NCBI GenBank assembly: GCA_036250225.1
Contig: JAPZLL010000038.1
Location: forward strand, 124,001 to 188,000
Reading direction: 5' to 3'
From: Cercophora sp. LCS_1
Lineage: Eukaryota; Ascomycota; Sordariomycetes; Sordariales; Lasiosphaeriaceae
Length of the DNA stretch: 64,000 nucleotides
Shown here: piece by piece, positions 1 through 10,819 of the stretch
How the letters are laid out: each line of letters begins with the position of its first letter
How positions within the stretch are numbered: the stretch's first letter is position 1
The notes under the pieces: generated by a model
Databases searched by the model: none
The model's input: only the letters and a program-made list of their open reading frames with translations
What the model was told of the DNA's origin: nothing
Position numbers and translations under genes: made by a program

Positions 1-1
1 C

Positions 2-316
2 CCGAGCCGGCGAGGGAGCGTCGTTCCGCCGCATGACCCGCGTCCACAAAGTGGCGCGCCTCCGCCAACAAGAAAAGCCAGCGTTGGCGGTTTTAGAAGG
101 GGCTCAACGACCATACTCCAGGATCTCTCTGGCTTACTAGGTCCGCTGGCCCCGAACCAAGGCAGGCCGAGACACAAAAGTGCCTCTGAGCTCCCGACCA
201 TACATGCCGCAAAGGAAGCACCGCCGGCTTCACCACCATCCTATCCAGGGCCAACAGCTTGGAAACCCGAGCTGGAGCTGGCTGATGTTGGCGGATTGCT
301 CAACGGGGCAAGATAA
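2..316 (+). CDS. Possible 3' end of a gene cut by the left window edge
   Basis: An open frame runs from base 2 to a TAA stop at 314-316, giving 104 codons with no internal start needed. The translation looks like a disordered C-terminal tail: it is rich in Pro, Ser, Arg and Gly, has several Arg-x-x-Ser sites in its first half, and ends in a hydrophobic/acidic stretch (ELELADVGGLLNGAR). I recognise no domain. An open frame of this length could occur by chance in GC-rich DNA, so the call rests on amino-acid composition and on the position at the edge. If real, it is the last exon of a plus-strand gene that ends 776 bases before the stop of RPB5. Confidence 0.35.
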   Translation, partial: PSRRGSVVPPHDPRPQSGAPPPTRKASVGGFRRGSTTILQDLSGLLGPLAPNQGRPRHKSASELPTIHAAKEAPPASPPSYPGPTAWKPELELADVGGLLNGAR

Positions 317-1092
317 ACCCGCACACTATACTAAACTTGGCCCGGCCACACGCTGGTCGTTGGAAGGGGTCAGGAGTTGACGAACGAACACGACAGACAG
401 ACCTGCTTAATTTGAGCAAGTCAAGGAGGTATATTTACGGTTCAGAGCGAGGGCGTTTTCGCGGGGACTTTTATTTCACACGGAGTAGCGACATAGATGG
501 TGGCATGACTGAACGAACACGATAATGGCCATTGGAAAGTAGTAGTATTATTAGCGGTGATATCCTCAGATGTTGGGGCTGTCAGGGCAACGGAGGGCAG
601 CGGAGGGCGCAGGGTGGTATTGGCGTATTGCTTCATGGTTGGGACTGACACTATATATACCCGGCACAAGCCCTGTTACTGTTTCGCATGTTGCGAACAT
701 CTTGAAAGCATAAAGATGATCTATGGCACGTCTCGCGCTGTCTAGCGCTTGATCATCTCCTGCATTGTGACAATATCAGTGAGCTTGCACAGCATCAATC
801 TGATGAGTATTGTCCTCAACTACGTTGCTATCTATCTGCAATGCTTGTCCTAGTTGCGCGTCGTTGACAGGGCCGTCGGGCAACACACGGAACCAAGCAA
901 GCCAGTAGACTGCCCCAACCCCTTGAAAGCGTCAAGGTAACAAAAGCACCCCCATAACGCCCAAAAACATGCATCCACCCGTATACAACGCCGATTTGTA
1001 AGAACAACCATTTGACGGATTCCAGGTCCCTATCCCTATCCGTACATCTCCAGCTTCAGCCCAAGACCTCATCCGAGGACTGTTCTGAAGTA
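317..1092. other. Intergenic stretch without a recognised gene
   Basis: This lies between the putative left-edge gene and the 3' end of RPB5. The only notable signal is a TATATATA-like run near 650-658, which precedes no convincing reading frame. The short open frames on both strands show no protein family resemblance. Confidence 0.5.
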
Positions 1093-1905
1093 TTACACGC
1101 AGAGCCGGTAGCTTGCATAGCGCCCCGCGGTCTCACTTGTGCGAATGATTTTGACGACCTGACCACGCTTCAGACCAAGGTACCGGGCAATCGGATCCTT
1201 CTGCAAGATACGAGGCAGCTGTGTCTCTTTGAGGCGGTATCGCTTGAGCAGAGCTGTCTTCTCCTCGCGGCTCAGCACGATATGCTTGGGAACCAGCTCG
1301 TGATGTGTGATGTTGACGAGGAGGTCCTCCTCAAGGAAGCACTCGATCTGCGTGTACTGCTGGGTGACAGTAATGACCTTGCGGGCCTGCGCCGAGAGGG
1401 CCTGCGTGGTGACGAGGATGCCGGCTTTGAAGTTGTTGGTCGAACAGTGTTGCACGAACTTCTTCATGACACTGATACCGATGGATGATGTCTCGGAGCA
1501 GAATTCGACCCAGATCGTGCCGGCTTCTGAAGTCGGGTTGGGATTGGCGGCCGTCGCGGGGGGGGTGTACTTCTTGATCATGGCTTCGGAGGGACGCGCC
1601 GAGAACTGCATCTTGCCGCGACTGATTGGGAGGGTCAGCGAACACATTCAAAGCAGCAATGGGGGGTACTTTAGTACTTTGGCTTGCCACTCTCGTCTGT
1701 GTAGTTCCTTCGGAAGTCATCAAGGGAAATCTTGACTTCCTCATCTGCCAGCTCATAACCCTAGGTGCGTGTCAGAGACCATCATTTTTGGGATGATGCG
1801 CCGGCGGCGTACCCTGTCCTGAACCATCTCATGAACCGTTCTCCAGGCGCGCCAGAGGCGCGATGTTTCCCTCGCAAAGTTTGTCGCGGTGCTTTCGTCC
1901 TCCAT
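1093..1905 (-). CDS. RPB5: RNA polymerases I, II and III subunit RPABC1 (Rpb5)
   Basis: Shared subunit of all three nuclear RNA polymerases; it sits at the lower jaw near incoming DNA. The gene has three exons on the minus strand: 1905-1813, 1760-1678 and 1621-1093. The introns are 52 bases (1761-1812, donor GTACGC) and 56 bases (1622-1677, donor GTACTA). They give 234 residues against 215 in yeast. The N-terminal part carries the family hallmarks SRLWRAWRTVHEMVQDRGY and SLDDFRRNY. The C-terminal domain carries NITHHELVPKHIVLS, LLKRYRLKETQLPRI and the end KIIRTSETAGRYASYRLCV, which is nearly invariant in eukaryotes and archaeal RpoH. The start at 1905 is chosen because it gives the usual short acidic N-terminus before SRLWRAW. 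The gene is divergent from BFR1. Family assignment is essentially certain; the exon edges are hand-predicted. Confidence 0.95.
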
Positions 1906-2393
1906 AATCGGCAACGGAGTTATCGAGAATTTGATTGTGAAACGAATCGGTACGCTGTTGCGGGAATGTGGTTTGCCGATGGCTTTGTTGTGGCGGCAGG
2001 CGGGCTGAGGCGGTTGTGGATGGCAACGGGGCGAGCTGTTGAAAGAAGTTCAATTTTTCGATGCTGGTGAGGCGTGAGGCTTCTGATAACGGGGGAGTGC
2101 GCGCAGCGATAAACCACCCCACACTAACTTTGGGTGTTCAGCTCCCTGTTCGGATTACATAACACTGGAGCACGAGCCACACCAAAATCGAGAGGACACG
2201 ATCTGGCAAAGCAAAAATATTTGGTCCGCTTTTTAGGGGACCAAGCACTGTGGACATCACCAAAATTGCTCTCCCAATTGCCGCCCCCTCACCGAGAAAT
2301 TGCTACCGTCAACCTGTGTGCTGGAGTGAACCTTCCGGCGCCCCCTTTCCTCCTCCACCGTACATCTTCAGAACCCATCTCCGGTAACTCAAC
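1906..2393. promoter_or_regulatory. Divergent spacer between RPB5 and BFR1
   Basis: These 488 bases must hold the promoters of both genes. Just upstream of the BFR1 start the plus strand is pyrimidine-rich (CCCCCTTTCCTCCTCCACC), a common fungal leader feature. I saw no clear TATA box. Confidence 0.4.
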
Positions 2394-3975
2394 ATGGCCG
2401 ACTCTACACCCGCTGCGACAGCCACCCCGGCCGTTGCTACCAAGCCCACCAAGCCGGATGCCGACCTCTTCAATGAGAACTTGGCCAAGGCTGAGAAGAC
2501 CTTTCAGGATGTGATGGCTAAATTTGTGTGTGCACCCGGGGAACCTTTGGTGCGGGTGACTTGCTGACTTGAGTCCCCGTGCAGAATGCCGTCAAGGCCA
2601 AGCTGGACCTTGCTCAGCCAAACAAGAACAAGGACCAGCCTAGCCCCGCACAGAAGCGCAGGCAAGAGCTGCTCGCGCAGCTCAACGAGATCCGTCAACA
2701 ACAAGCTGGCGGCAAGAATGCCCGAACAGCCAAGCAGGACCAGATCAAGCGTCTCGACGAACAGCTCCGCAGCCGCATCGCCGAGCAGAAGGCCGCCCGT
2801 GGCAAGGTTGCCTTCAAGAACACCGAAGAGCTCGACCGCGAAATCGACCGCCTCGACAAGCAGGTTAGCGGTGGTATGATGAAGCTCGTCGACGAGAAGA
2901 AGGCGCTTGCCGAAATTTCCAACTTGCGTAAACAGCGCAAGTCCTTCGCGCAGTTTGATGACCAGCAGAAGCAGATCGATGACCTGAGGGCCAAGATCAA
3001 GGAAATCAAGGACAGCCTCGAGGACCCTGAGGCCAAGGCGCTGAGCGAGCGTTATAACAAGTTGCAGGCGGAGCTCGACGTCATCAAGGCTGAGCAGGAC
3101 GAGGCGTATAAGAACCTTTCTGGTTTGCGGGACGAGAAGTCCAAGCTCCAAGCTGAGCAAAATGAAAAGTACCAGGCAATTAAGAAGCTGAAGGACGAGT
3201 ACTACTCGCAAAAGAAGGCATTCCAAGCTTGGGAGCGGGAGCAGCGTGAGAAGGCCCGTGAGAGGCACCAGGCTGAGCGGGACCGTATCAACAAGGAGCG
3301 CAAGATGGAGCGCGCCCAGAAGATGCTCGCCGAGGCCAGTGATCCTGCCTATCTGGAAGAGATCCGTCGTGCAAACAGCTTGCTTCATTTCTTTGACCCA
3401 TCCCACAAGGTCGTTGAGAAGAGCCCTCTCCTTGCAGACAGCGGTCTCGGTGCCCAGGCCCAGCGCAAGGTCGACGCTTCCGGTATCAAGGGTACCGTGC
3501 TTTTGCGAAAGGAGGACCGCGAGGATGAATACTTCTCTGCTGTGAAGAAGGGCAAGAAGGGTAAGAAGAGCGGCACCTCGGAGTCTACCGCCAAGACTTT
3601 CAACTGCCCTCCCTCGGTCATCGAGGACTGCGCGTTTGTGGGCATCGACCCCCCGATGAGCGCTGCCGACGTCCCTGCTGCCACTGAGAAGGTCAAGGCC
3701 AAGCTTGAGCACTGGAAGGCTGACCAGCCTGAACAAACCAAAAAGGTATGCAGCCTCCCCCTTTGTACTCTTGATTCCGGATATCTAACATCCAACAGAA
3801 CATCGAGAAGGCTAAGAAGGAAATCGAGCGTCTCGAGGCTGAGGAGGCTCGCGAAGCCTCCGGCGCTGCCACCCCTAACGGAAAGAAGGGTGAGGATAAG
3901 GCGGTTGCCGAAGTGACGGAGGGCGTCAAGGACGTCTCAGTCGAGGAGAAGGAGAAGGAGTCGGTCGCAGCATAG
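2394..3975 (+). CDS. BFR1: BFR1-like coiled-coil protein (polysome/nuclear segregation)
   Basis: Three exons (2394-2525, 2585-3745, 3799-3975) encode 489 residues. The introns are 59 and 53 bases and both fall between codons. From about residue 50 to 330 the protein is almost continuous charged coiled coil (KRRQELLAQLNEIRQQQ, ELDREIDRLDKQVSGGMMK, KKALAEISNLRKQRKSF), followed by ANSLLHFFDP and an acidic/basic tail. This order and the GGMMKLVDEKKALAEIS segment are typical of the Bfr1/nuclear segregation family. Yeast Bfr1 associates with mRNA-protein complexes and polysomes at the ER and affects ploidy and secretion; the same role here is inferred. The start has ACC/AAC context (CAACATGGCC) and is followed by an Ala/Thr/Pro leader. 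Confidence 0.88.
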
Positions 3976-6414
3976 GTGCTGCATCGGCGTTCATCTTCGG
4001 TTCCTCACTTGTAAACATTCGGCGGGTCAGCTTTTTCTTGTCTTCTATCGAACTCTGGAGCCCAAAAGCTGGCATTTTTTCGTCTTTGCCGACACTTACC
4101 ACAGCCGCTGAGGGGAAGAGGACGAACACACTCGCATTTATGGACTCGGCTCGGGTATCTGCGCTTGTTTCTATCACCATTTCATAGCAAGAATCTGGGT
4201 CGAGGTGGCTCTCTAGTCGTTTCTTATTGTTGCTACTTGCAACGAAAGACATTGACGGTCTGCGGCAAGATGGCTGGCTTTGTGCATTCGAGGCGTCATG
4301 ATTTTGAGCTACTGCATTTCCACACTAACGTTGACCAGTCCAGGTAGAGAGCACCATCATATCAACGTTACAACAGTTATTGGGCAAAACGCGTAACGGT
4401 CGGAATGCCCCCATCTCCCTGTGTGTGATGAGTTATCATTCTTGTTCATTCCTTGCTTTTCGGATTCCCCTCCCGGCGCAGGCGCAGACTTGGCATGCTG
4501 CGGAACGGTCTGCCGGTCATTTTGGCTGCTTGCATCGGGCACCCATCATCCATCTCGTTCTCAAACCCCTCCATGAGCTAGGACCAATAACAACGAGCGT
4601 AACGACCAAAGCAGGCAAACCACCTGTCCCTTTTGCCCAAAGCTATCTGATGACTCTCCTCCCTCGTGTCTTTGGCTTTTCTCGTTTGCTGGCCAAGTGT
4701 CAACCCCTCCCTTTTGGTGCTTTTGGCACTTTGGAGATGGAGGGGTACCCCCTTTTGCGAGGGGAGAGGGGGTTGCCCTGTTGCTGACTGAAGAACGGGA
4801 CCCTTTGGGCTGAAAGAGACGCAAAAAGAGCAGACGGACGGGAGGGAACTCCTGTCACCAGATCGGGCATCCATCCATATCTATGGATCTGGGTCCGGTG
4901 CTTGTCGCCTTTGCCACCACCATGGTGTGGGAATGGTTCATGCTGACCTCTTCTTCGCGTGTCTGTCCGCATCTCTGTCCCTCTTGTCAGCGGGAGAGCC
5001 GTTGGTGGAGACGGATTTCGATGAGGTGATCTTGGGATCGGATGGAAATGTGGGCTCATGGGTGAGGATGTCCACCTCAGCATTGCTGGGTCTAGTGTGG
5101 CCCGCCAGGCGTCGTCGCGGAGCCTTGCCTGCCATGGCCTCCAGTGACACCGATAGGTCCGCGAGCTCGCGAGTTATACTCTTGCATAAGAGGGGCGGGG
5201 GAACAGCAGATTCGATGCCCCCAAGGTATTATTTCCTCTAGTGGCAGTGCGGTTACTGGCTGACTCCAGTTAAGCGGCATCAGTTGCAACCAGTGTGCCG
5301 AGTTTCCTCGCTCGCGGGCTTCGTGGGTTCAAGAAGAATGCGGGAATATCGACGGTTAGTATTACGGAGCGCACAAGGTTTGATCAGATCACGTCTTGAT
5401 TCTTTTTTCGCAAAAACACGCGGTTTATGTACATTGTATCCATCCACGGCTGGTGAGAAGATGATGAAAAGCAGCCCAACCACTCCATCTATCCACCCTG
5501 GCGTCACAGAAGACGCCATGAACGGGCGGAATGCATCCCAAACAGATAGCAGAGGGCGAGCACGCCTTCATAAACCTTGGGTCTGGGCCACTCCTTCAAG
5601 CATCAGCAGTCCAAAACATGACTGTTCATCCTGTCTCCTGACCGACTTTCCAGACCAGTGGTATAGCGATACCCCAGAGAATTCGAGCCATTCCTTCCTG
5701 GCAGTGGTGATTACCTCCTCTTTCCCCTCCTTTTGTAGGTTTCCAATCTTGGGTATGATGCATGATTTCGACACTTCCTCCTGCCCCTCGCCCTGCTCTC
5801 TCTTGGCGTGTCCCTCCACATGCTTTCAGTGGCTGAGCTTCGAACCAAAAAAGAAGAAATAGGCGCAAATGCAGAAGGAGAAGTGAAGCAATGGGAGTCA
5901 CGCCGCCCCGAAACGCCCGCCTCGATCAGTAACAGCGAACATAAAAATAAACAAGCGAACAAAAATCCATAAATCCATCCGAGCCATTCAAAGAATCTGT
6001 TTCCGTTCCGTCTTCCGGGTCCTAAATCAAGAAAAAAATAACATCGATGCTTTCTAGCCGGATGACTCGAGGCGCTTTTCTAAGACAATGGAAAATCGCG
6101 AAAGCTCGAGGCGGTCGAAAATGACATGACATGGAATCCAAGTCAAGAACCCCGATACGGCCGATGCTATGCTGAAAAAAAGTCGTGGGGCCAAGTCACA
6201 CCCGCAAGAACCCCAGGTCGTAGTCTCGTTGGTCTCGTCGGCGTCGTTCATTTGGTATAATCGCTCGCTCCGTAGCATGCAAGATGTTACCAGATATGAT
6301 GCGTCCGTACAAAGGAGATGACCGTCAAAAGAGTGTGCTCGCCCCAGGTACTGCCTGCTGACAGTCATGTGAGCAAGATCGCACAAGCCGAGTCTTTGAT
6401 GCTGAAGTCCGGTA
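3976..6414. other. Long intergenic region, 3' flanks of two convergent genes
   Basis: It separates the 3' ends of BFR1 (plus) and the unknown minus gene ending at 6415. It contains pyrimidine-rich patches and several open frames (for example 5284-5862 plus) whose translations are low-complexity Ser/Pro/Lys sequence without a recognisable domain. It is probably 3' UTRs and spacer. Confidence 0.45.
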
Positions 6415-7188
6415 TCAGTACGGCGGGTAATAGCTCTGCGGAGGAGGCGGGTTTGTCGGCGGCCTGAATGCGGTCCTTCGCCCGCTGGGCCCCGGCGTCC
6501 GCCTCTCGCGGAGAGGCTCCAGCGGCGGTGGCGTCCTTCGAGGAAGGGGAAGATCCCGTATTTCCCTCTCGTGGTGTGCGATGCTGGGACCGCTCGCCAC
6601 CGTCCCTGGTCCGCCGTTTGCCCGCCGGCCGGCCTTGCGAGACCCGCTGAGGGCGCTGAGGGGCGGGTCTTTGACGGCTGGCTCGTTGTCGTCGGGGAGG
6701 GTTAGCTCCACCAGGCTGTAGAAATACTCAAGGACCTCTGGGTATCGCTGAACGGATGCCTGCCAGTCCTCGTCAATGCCGCGCTTGAGCTGAGCCTGGG
6801 CGGCGGCAATCTCGTTAGGGTGCGGCGGCGCGTGGTAGTAATGATAGGCGTGGGCCGTGATACGGTCCAGATGCGCCGTGTGCGCCGTCTTGCGCCGCTC
6901 GGTCAACAGCCTGAAATATTCGAGGATGTAGTCCTGTGCGTGAGCCCGCACCCATGATCTACACCGCGTTAGCATGCCGGAGACGGCCCGGAAGGTTGAG
7001 AAAGCAACTCACCGAATGTCGTTGTAAATGGATTGCATCATCCGCTGCTCCGCCTGGCGGACGGCCACTTCAAGTCCTTTGGCCTCGCAGTCGCAGGCCA
7101 GGGTGGCTGGAGCGTGACATATAGCACAGTCCGGATCCATCCTGATGACCGACTTTCGGCTCGGCTTCTGGTTTTCTCTGGTATACAT
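6415..7188 (-). CDS. Conserved fungal protein of unknown function with N-terminal Cys cluster
   Basis: Two exons (7188-7013 and 6958-6415) joined across a 54-base intron (6959-7012; donor GTGAGT, acceptor TGTAG) give 239 residues. The first in-frame ATG after a stop is at 7188; a second, at 7140, would start MDPDCAICHAPA and may be the real one. Visible features are a Cys quartet (about C21, C24, C32 and C34: CAICHAPATLACDC), then a helical segment (GLEVAVRQAEQRMMQSIYND) and an aromatic/His-rich region (SWVRAHAQDYILEYFRLLTE, ITAHAYHYY), and a Pro/Arg-rich disordered tail ending PPPPQSYYPPY. I remember similar sequences as uncharacterised proteins in Sordariomycetes but know no function. The Cys quartet could bind a metal; that is inference. 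Confidence 0.8.
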
Positions 7189-9058
7189 GGTTCAGTATGT
7201 GAACGGTGACGTTGGCAACAAGTGAATAATGGCAGGAGTTGTAGAAGAACATGAGAAGAATCAAGGTCAAGCTAGTAATACAGACATGTAGGTAGCATCA
7301 CCAGCGGTTACTCGTCTCCGCATCATCGATGTCTCGGTTGCTAGGGGCCTGCCTAGAAACATAAAGGAGGAGGTTAGGGGGTAGAGGGGGTAAAGGGAGG
7401 TAGAGGAGGAGCAGACGCGTGAGGGTGAAGAAGCAGCAGGAGAGATAAGGCATCAAGACCCAAAGAGCAGTTGGACGGGTTGTGGGAGGTTGTGAGAGGT
7501 TGCGGGACGTGGAGGAGGGTAGAACTGACCTGGAGTATCAAGCACGCAAGCTAATGAAAGCCCGGCAGACAGGACAGCGCGGCAGTCTGGGTGGGAGGAG
7601 GAAGAGGGGTTGCGAAACAGCACACAGGTTGAGCCGCAGAGCTCTGAGCTGGTTCGGCGGCGACAGTGACAGTCTGTCTGGCTGTCTGGCAGTCGGAGAG
7701 CAGACAATGCGAAGAAACAAGCGTTGGGGGTTGCAGGAGGCAGGACGGACAGACGAACCCGTCGAGTCAGGAGTGAGCCTGAGGCCGATGAGCGCTTCTC
7801 TTTGGTCGAGGGTCGGGCAGAGGTTGCAGGTGTTGCAGTCGAGTTGGCTGGAGATGAGGAGATGGGCCAGATGGACCTCGTGAGGGTTGGCTACAGCCCA
7901 CAGCCCAAGGCAGGCTTAACCACGTTGAGTCTGGCAGTCTGTGTCGTGGCTCGAATGCGGGCCTCTGGCAGCATTGGTCTGCAGCGTGCAGCGGCCCAAT
8001 GTCCTGTCGACCACTCCGCGACGGCCGGACCCAGAACGGGGCAGAACGGGGCCCAATGACACCAATTGCCCCAATTGCCTCGGATGCCGTTCGCACCACC
8101 CTCCAGCGAGAGTGCAGTAGGAAGCGGGCAGGCGAGCAAGGGTGGATCCGTGATTCGTTGCGAGCCGGCTGTGGGTAGCAGGAAGACGGCGCCGGGCGAG
8201 AGAGGGAGACAAACCGCGGCGATCAAGGGACGATGGGGATGGAACCCAGTCCGAACCGAGTGCGGGGGTTGAGGGTGAAGGGGCGATCTGGAGGACGGGG
8301 CAATGACGGGGGCGAAACTGTCTCAGCCGGAGCAACGATGACAGAGAGCGAGAGATGCCGAGGGAAGCGGGCAGAAGAAGAATAAGGAGCACGGAGAGAG
8401 AAGTCGGTAAGACAAACGGCGACAGCAAGACAAAAAGAGACAAGGTGATGCGATCTCATGGGGCGTGTTTGGGTCTCTGCTGTCGAGAGGAGCTCCCTTG
8501 CACTTGCTGTCCAACGGGAAGCCGAGAGCGGCTCAATGGGGAAGAAGAGGCTGGGACGTCTGGGGACAGCCAGCAAGAGGGGTCATGGAGAAGCGACCAC
8601 GTCTTTGGCGGGCGTTGTGCTGCGTTTTGGCTGGTCTTGGATCTTTTCACCGCATGTTTGCTCTGCATGAACCCGAGCTCTTGAAAGCGGTACGCCCGGC
8701 CGCTGGGCCCTTGGTGACCTTTGCGAGTTTACACACCTATCCACGGAGCGCAGCAATAGGTCAATCAGGGAGAGGGGCTCATCCCTCGCCTTCGCTACTG
8801 ATGAAGCAACTGTAATAAAATGGGCGTATGGGGCACTTTCAGACTGCGTTGACAACGTCAAAAAAGCTCATGGGAGGGGCGGCAGGAACCGCCAAGCACC
8901 GGCAAAAGCGCCAACAGGGGTCTGCCTAGGCCGACCCCTGGCGTGAGTAAATGAGCGTTATCTTATCGGCAGGAGCTGGTCAAATTTCTGACCGCGAATG
9001 CATAGCGATTTGACTTGCAGCTATCCATCGGCCGTCATGTGGCTACCAGTTCGTTAAA
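7189..9058. other. Divergent spacer with strong purine bias on the plus strand
   Basis: This 1.9 kb stretch lies between the start of the minus gene at 7188 and MTG2. From roughly 7360 to 8660 the plus strand is dominated by GGAGG/AGAGG/GACAG runs, so the minus strand, which is the leader of the 7188 gene, is pyrimidine-rich. Many overlapping open frames arise from this bias and none looks like a protein family. I treat it as promoters and leaders. Confidence 0.45.
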
Positions 9059-10819
9059 ATGGTGTCTTGTTACTCGTCTAGCCCCCGTGTGTTTCTGCCG
9101 TTTCTTTATCCCAGTTTTTTTGCGGCCAATGGCTACAGCCTCGCCCGAGTCCGAGCTACTACAGCCTGCTCGAGACCCAGAACGAACAGGACACGACAAA
9201 GTAGCAGCGCCAGCGACGCCCCCGACATCGAACGATCACGATTGAACCCGGCCCCTGATGATTATGCCCAGCCCTACTTTGCTGACAAGGCAAAACTCAG
9301 TATCCAGGCTGGGCCGGGCGGGAACGGGTGTATCTCGTTTCTCAGGGAAGCCTATTTAGCAGAGGGTCCAGCCAACGGCGGCGATGGAGGGTACGGAGGG
9401 AATGTGTACATCCAGGCTGTTCGTGGTGAGACTTCCCTCCACAAGCTTGCACGACGGAGATGGATCCGAGCTGGCCGGGGGAAAAACGGTCAGGGCAGTG
9501 CCCGCAGTGGACAGCGAGGGGAGGATGTTGTCATCACGGTTCCGGTTGGAACCGTCTTGACTGAGCTTCTTCGAAGAGAACCAGAAAATAACAATCGCCC
9601 ATACGATGCGAAGAGAGAAAGGAAGCTCAACCAATACTTCCCCGAACCGGCGCAGACCCAGACCCAGACTCAGACCGAGACCCCTTCCCAGGAAATAGAC
9701 GAATTGACCGAGGAGGCAAATCGAGCCCAGTGGATTCTCTATCCTGGCATATCCAAGTCGGAAGCAAAGAAGATCATCCTTCCCACCCTACCACGCCGTG
9801 ATAGACTATTCCAGCAGCCGCGAGCGCCGATTCACCTTGATCTCTCCAAGCCAACACCACGGCCAATTTTGCTTGCGGCAGGCGGGTTAGGCGGTCTCGG
9901 AAACCCCCATTTTGTCTCCAAGCAACGGCCGAGACCACTTTTTGCGACTCGTGGAGAAGACGCCATATCACTAGACATTGAGCTTGAGTTGAAACTGCTC
10001 GCCGACGTCGGTCTGGTGGGCTTGCCAAATGCAGGCAAAAGCACCCTTCTCAGGGCGTTGACCAACAGTCGTACCCGGGTAGGTAACTGGGCCTTTACAA
10101 CCTTGCAGCCCAACATTGGAACTGTCGTTCTAGATAACAACAAAGGAAGACCGGCCGTAACAAGTTTCAGACGGAAATCCGGGGATGGCCCTGATATCGA
10201 TCCGTTTACCTTATCGGACGACAAGGTTCCAACAGAGCCAGAGCGGAGGACGCGATTTACTATCGCTGACATCCCAGGGTTGATTGAAGGCGCCCATCTC
10301 GACAAAGGCCTCGGGATGGAATTTCTTCGGCACGTGGAGAGAGCTGGTGTATTGGCTTTTGTAATTGACCTAAACGCTGGAAACGCTGTGAAGGCACTCA
10401 AGGCGTTGTGGAACGAGGTGGGGTTATATGCTCAAATGCGCGAGGAGGAAGAACGCGATAGGGAACGTGACGCAAGAATCGATTGGAGTTCGGGAGCCGG
10501 TGTCGACCAAGCAAATGACCCCTGGGCGGGCATCCAGGCGATGGCGGACTATCCCACCACCGCGCCGGAGCCGACGGGGTTGTCAATAGCGGCAAAACCA
10601 TGGTTTGTGGTTGCCACCAAGGGCGACCTGCCAGACACGCAAGAGAACTTCAAAGAGCTCAGGGAGTATCTTGATGCCGTTACCCGAGGAGAAGACGAGC
10701 ATCCAAGTGGGATCAAGGGTGCGTGGATCGAGAACTGCATGGCCATTCCCGTGAGCGCTATTCATGGCCATGGCGTAGATAGGATAGTGCATTGGACCGT
10801 GGGCCTCCTGGACGGTTGA
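9059..10819 (+). CDS. MTG2: Obg-family GTPase, mitochondrial ribosome assembly (Mtg2-like)
   Basis: A single exon of 586 residues. Obg/CgtA GTPases act in assembly of the large ribosomal subunit; Mtg2 is the mitochondrial form. The N-terminal 70 residues are rich in Ser and Arg, as expected for a mitochondrial presequence. A glycine-rich Obg fold follows from about residue 74 (AGPGGNGCISFLREAY, GGDGGYGGNVY, GQGSARSGQRGEDVVI, ILAAGGLGGLGNPHF). The G domain has G1 GLPNAGKST (about 321-329), the switch region NWAFTTLQPNIG, G3 DIPGLIEGAHLDKGLGMEFL (about 404), G4 TKGD (about 520) and G5 SAIHGHGVD. The Obg fold is split by a low-complexity insert containing a QT repeat and ending near the segment SKSEAKKII. 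The G4 box has Thr where NKxD is usual. The ATG at 9059 gives the targeting-like N-terminus; an extra upstream exon is not excluded. Confidence 0.92.
   Translation: MVSCYSSSPRVFLPFLYPSFFAANGYSLARVRATTACSRPRTNRTRQSSSASDAPDIERSRLNPAPDDYAQPYFADKAKLSIQAGPGGNGCISFLREAYLAEGPANGGDGGYGGNVYIQAVRGETSLHKLARRRWIRAGRGKNGQGSARSGQRGEDVVITVPVGTVLTELLRREPENNNRPYDAKRERKLNQYFPEPAQTQTQTQTETPSQEIDELTEEANRAQWILYPGISKSEAKKIILPTLPRRDRLFQQPRAPIHLDLSKPTPRPILLAAGGLGGLGNPHFVSKQRPRPLFATRGEDAISLDIELELKLLADVGLVGLPNAGKSTLLRALTNSRTRVGNWAFTTLQPNIGTVVLDNNKGRPAVTSFRRKSGDGPDIDPFTLSDDKVPTEPERRTRFTIADIPGLIEGAHLDKGLGMEFLRHVERAGVLAFVIDLNAGNAVKALKALWNEVGLYAQMREEEERDRERDARIDWSSGAGVDQANDPWAGIQAMADYPTTAPEPTGLSIAAKPWFVVATKGDLPDTQENFKELREYLDAVTRGEDEHPSGIKGAWIENCMAIPVSAIHGHGVDRIVHWTVGLLDG
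9653..9682 (+). repeat. In-frame CAGACC hexamer repeat in MTG2
   Basis: Five imperfect copies of CAGACC encode alternating Gln-Thr (residues about 199-208) inside the insert that interrupts the Obg fold. Such hexamer tracts can vary in length between strains. Confidence 0.8.

Noticed and set aside
2504..3736. A 410-codon minus-strand frame opposite BFR1
   Set aside because: It is the complement of a Lys/Glu-rich coiled-coil gene, which yields a Leu/Val-rich shadow; BFR1 is clearly the real gene.
5284..5862. A 192-codon plus frame
   Set aside because: Ser/Pro/Lys-rich, no domain, lies in the probable 3' flank of two convergent genes.
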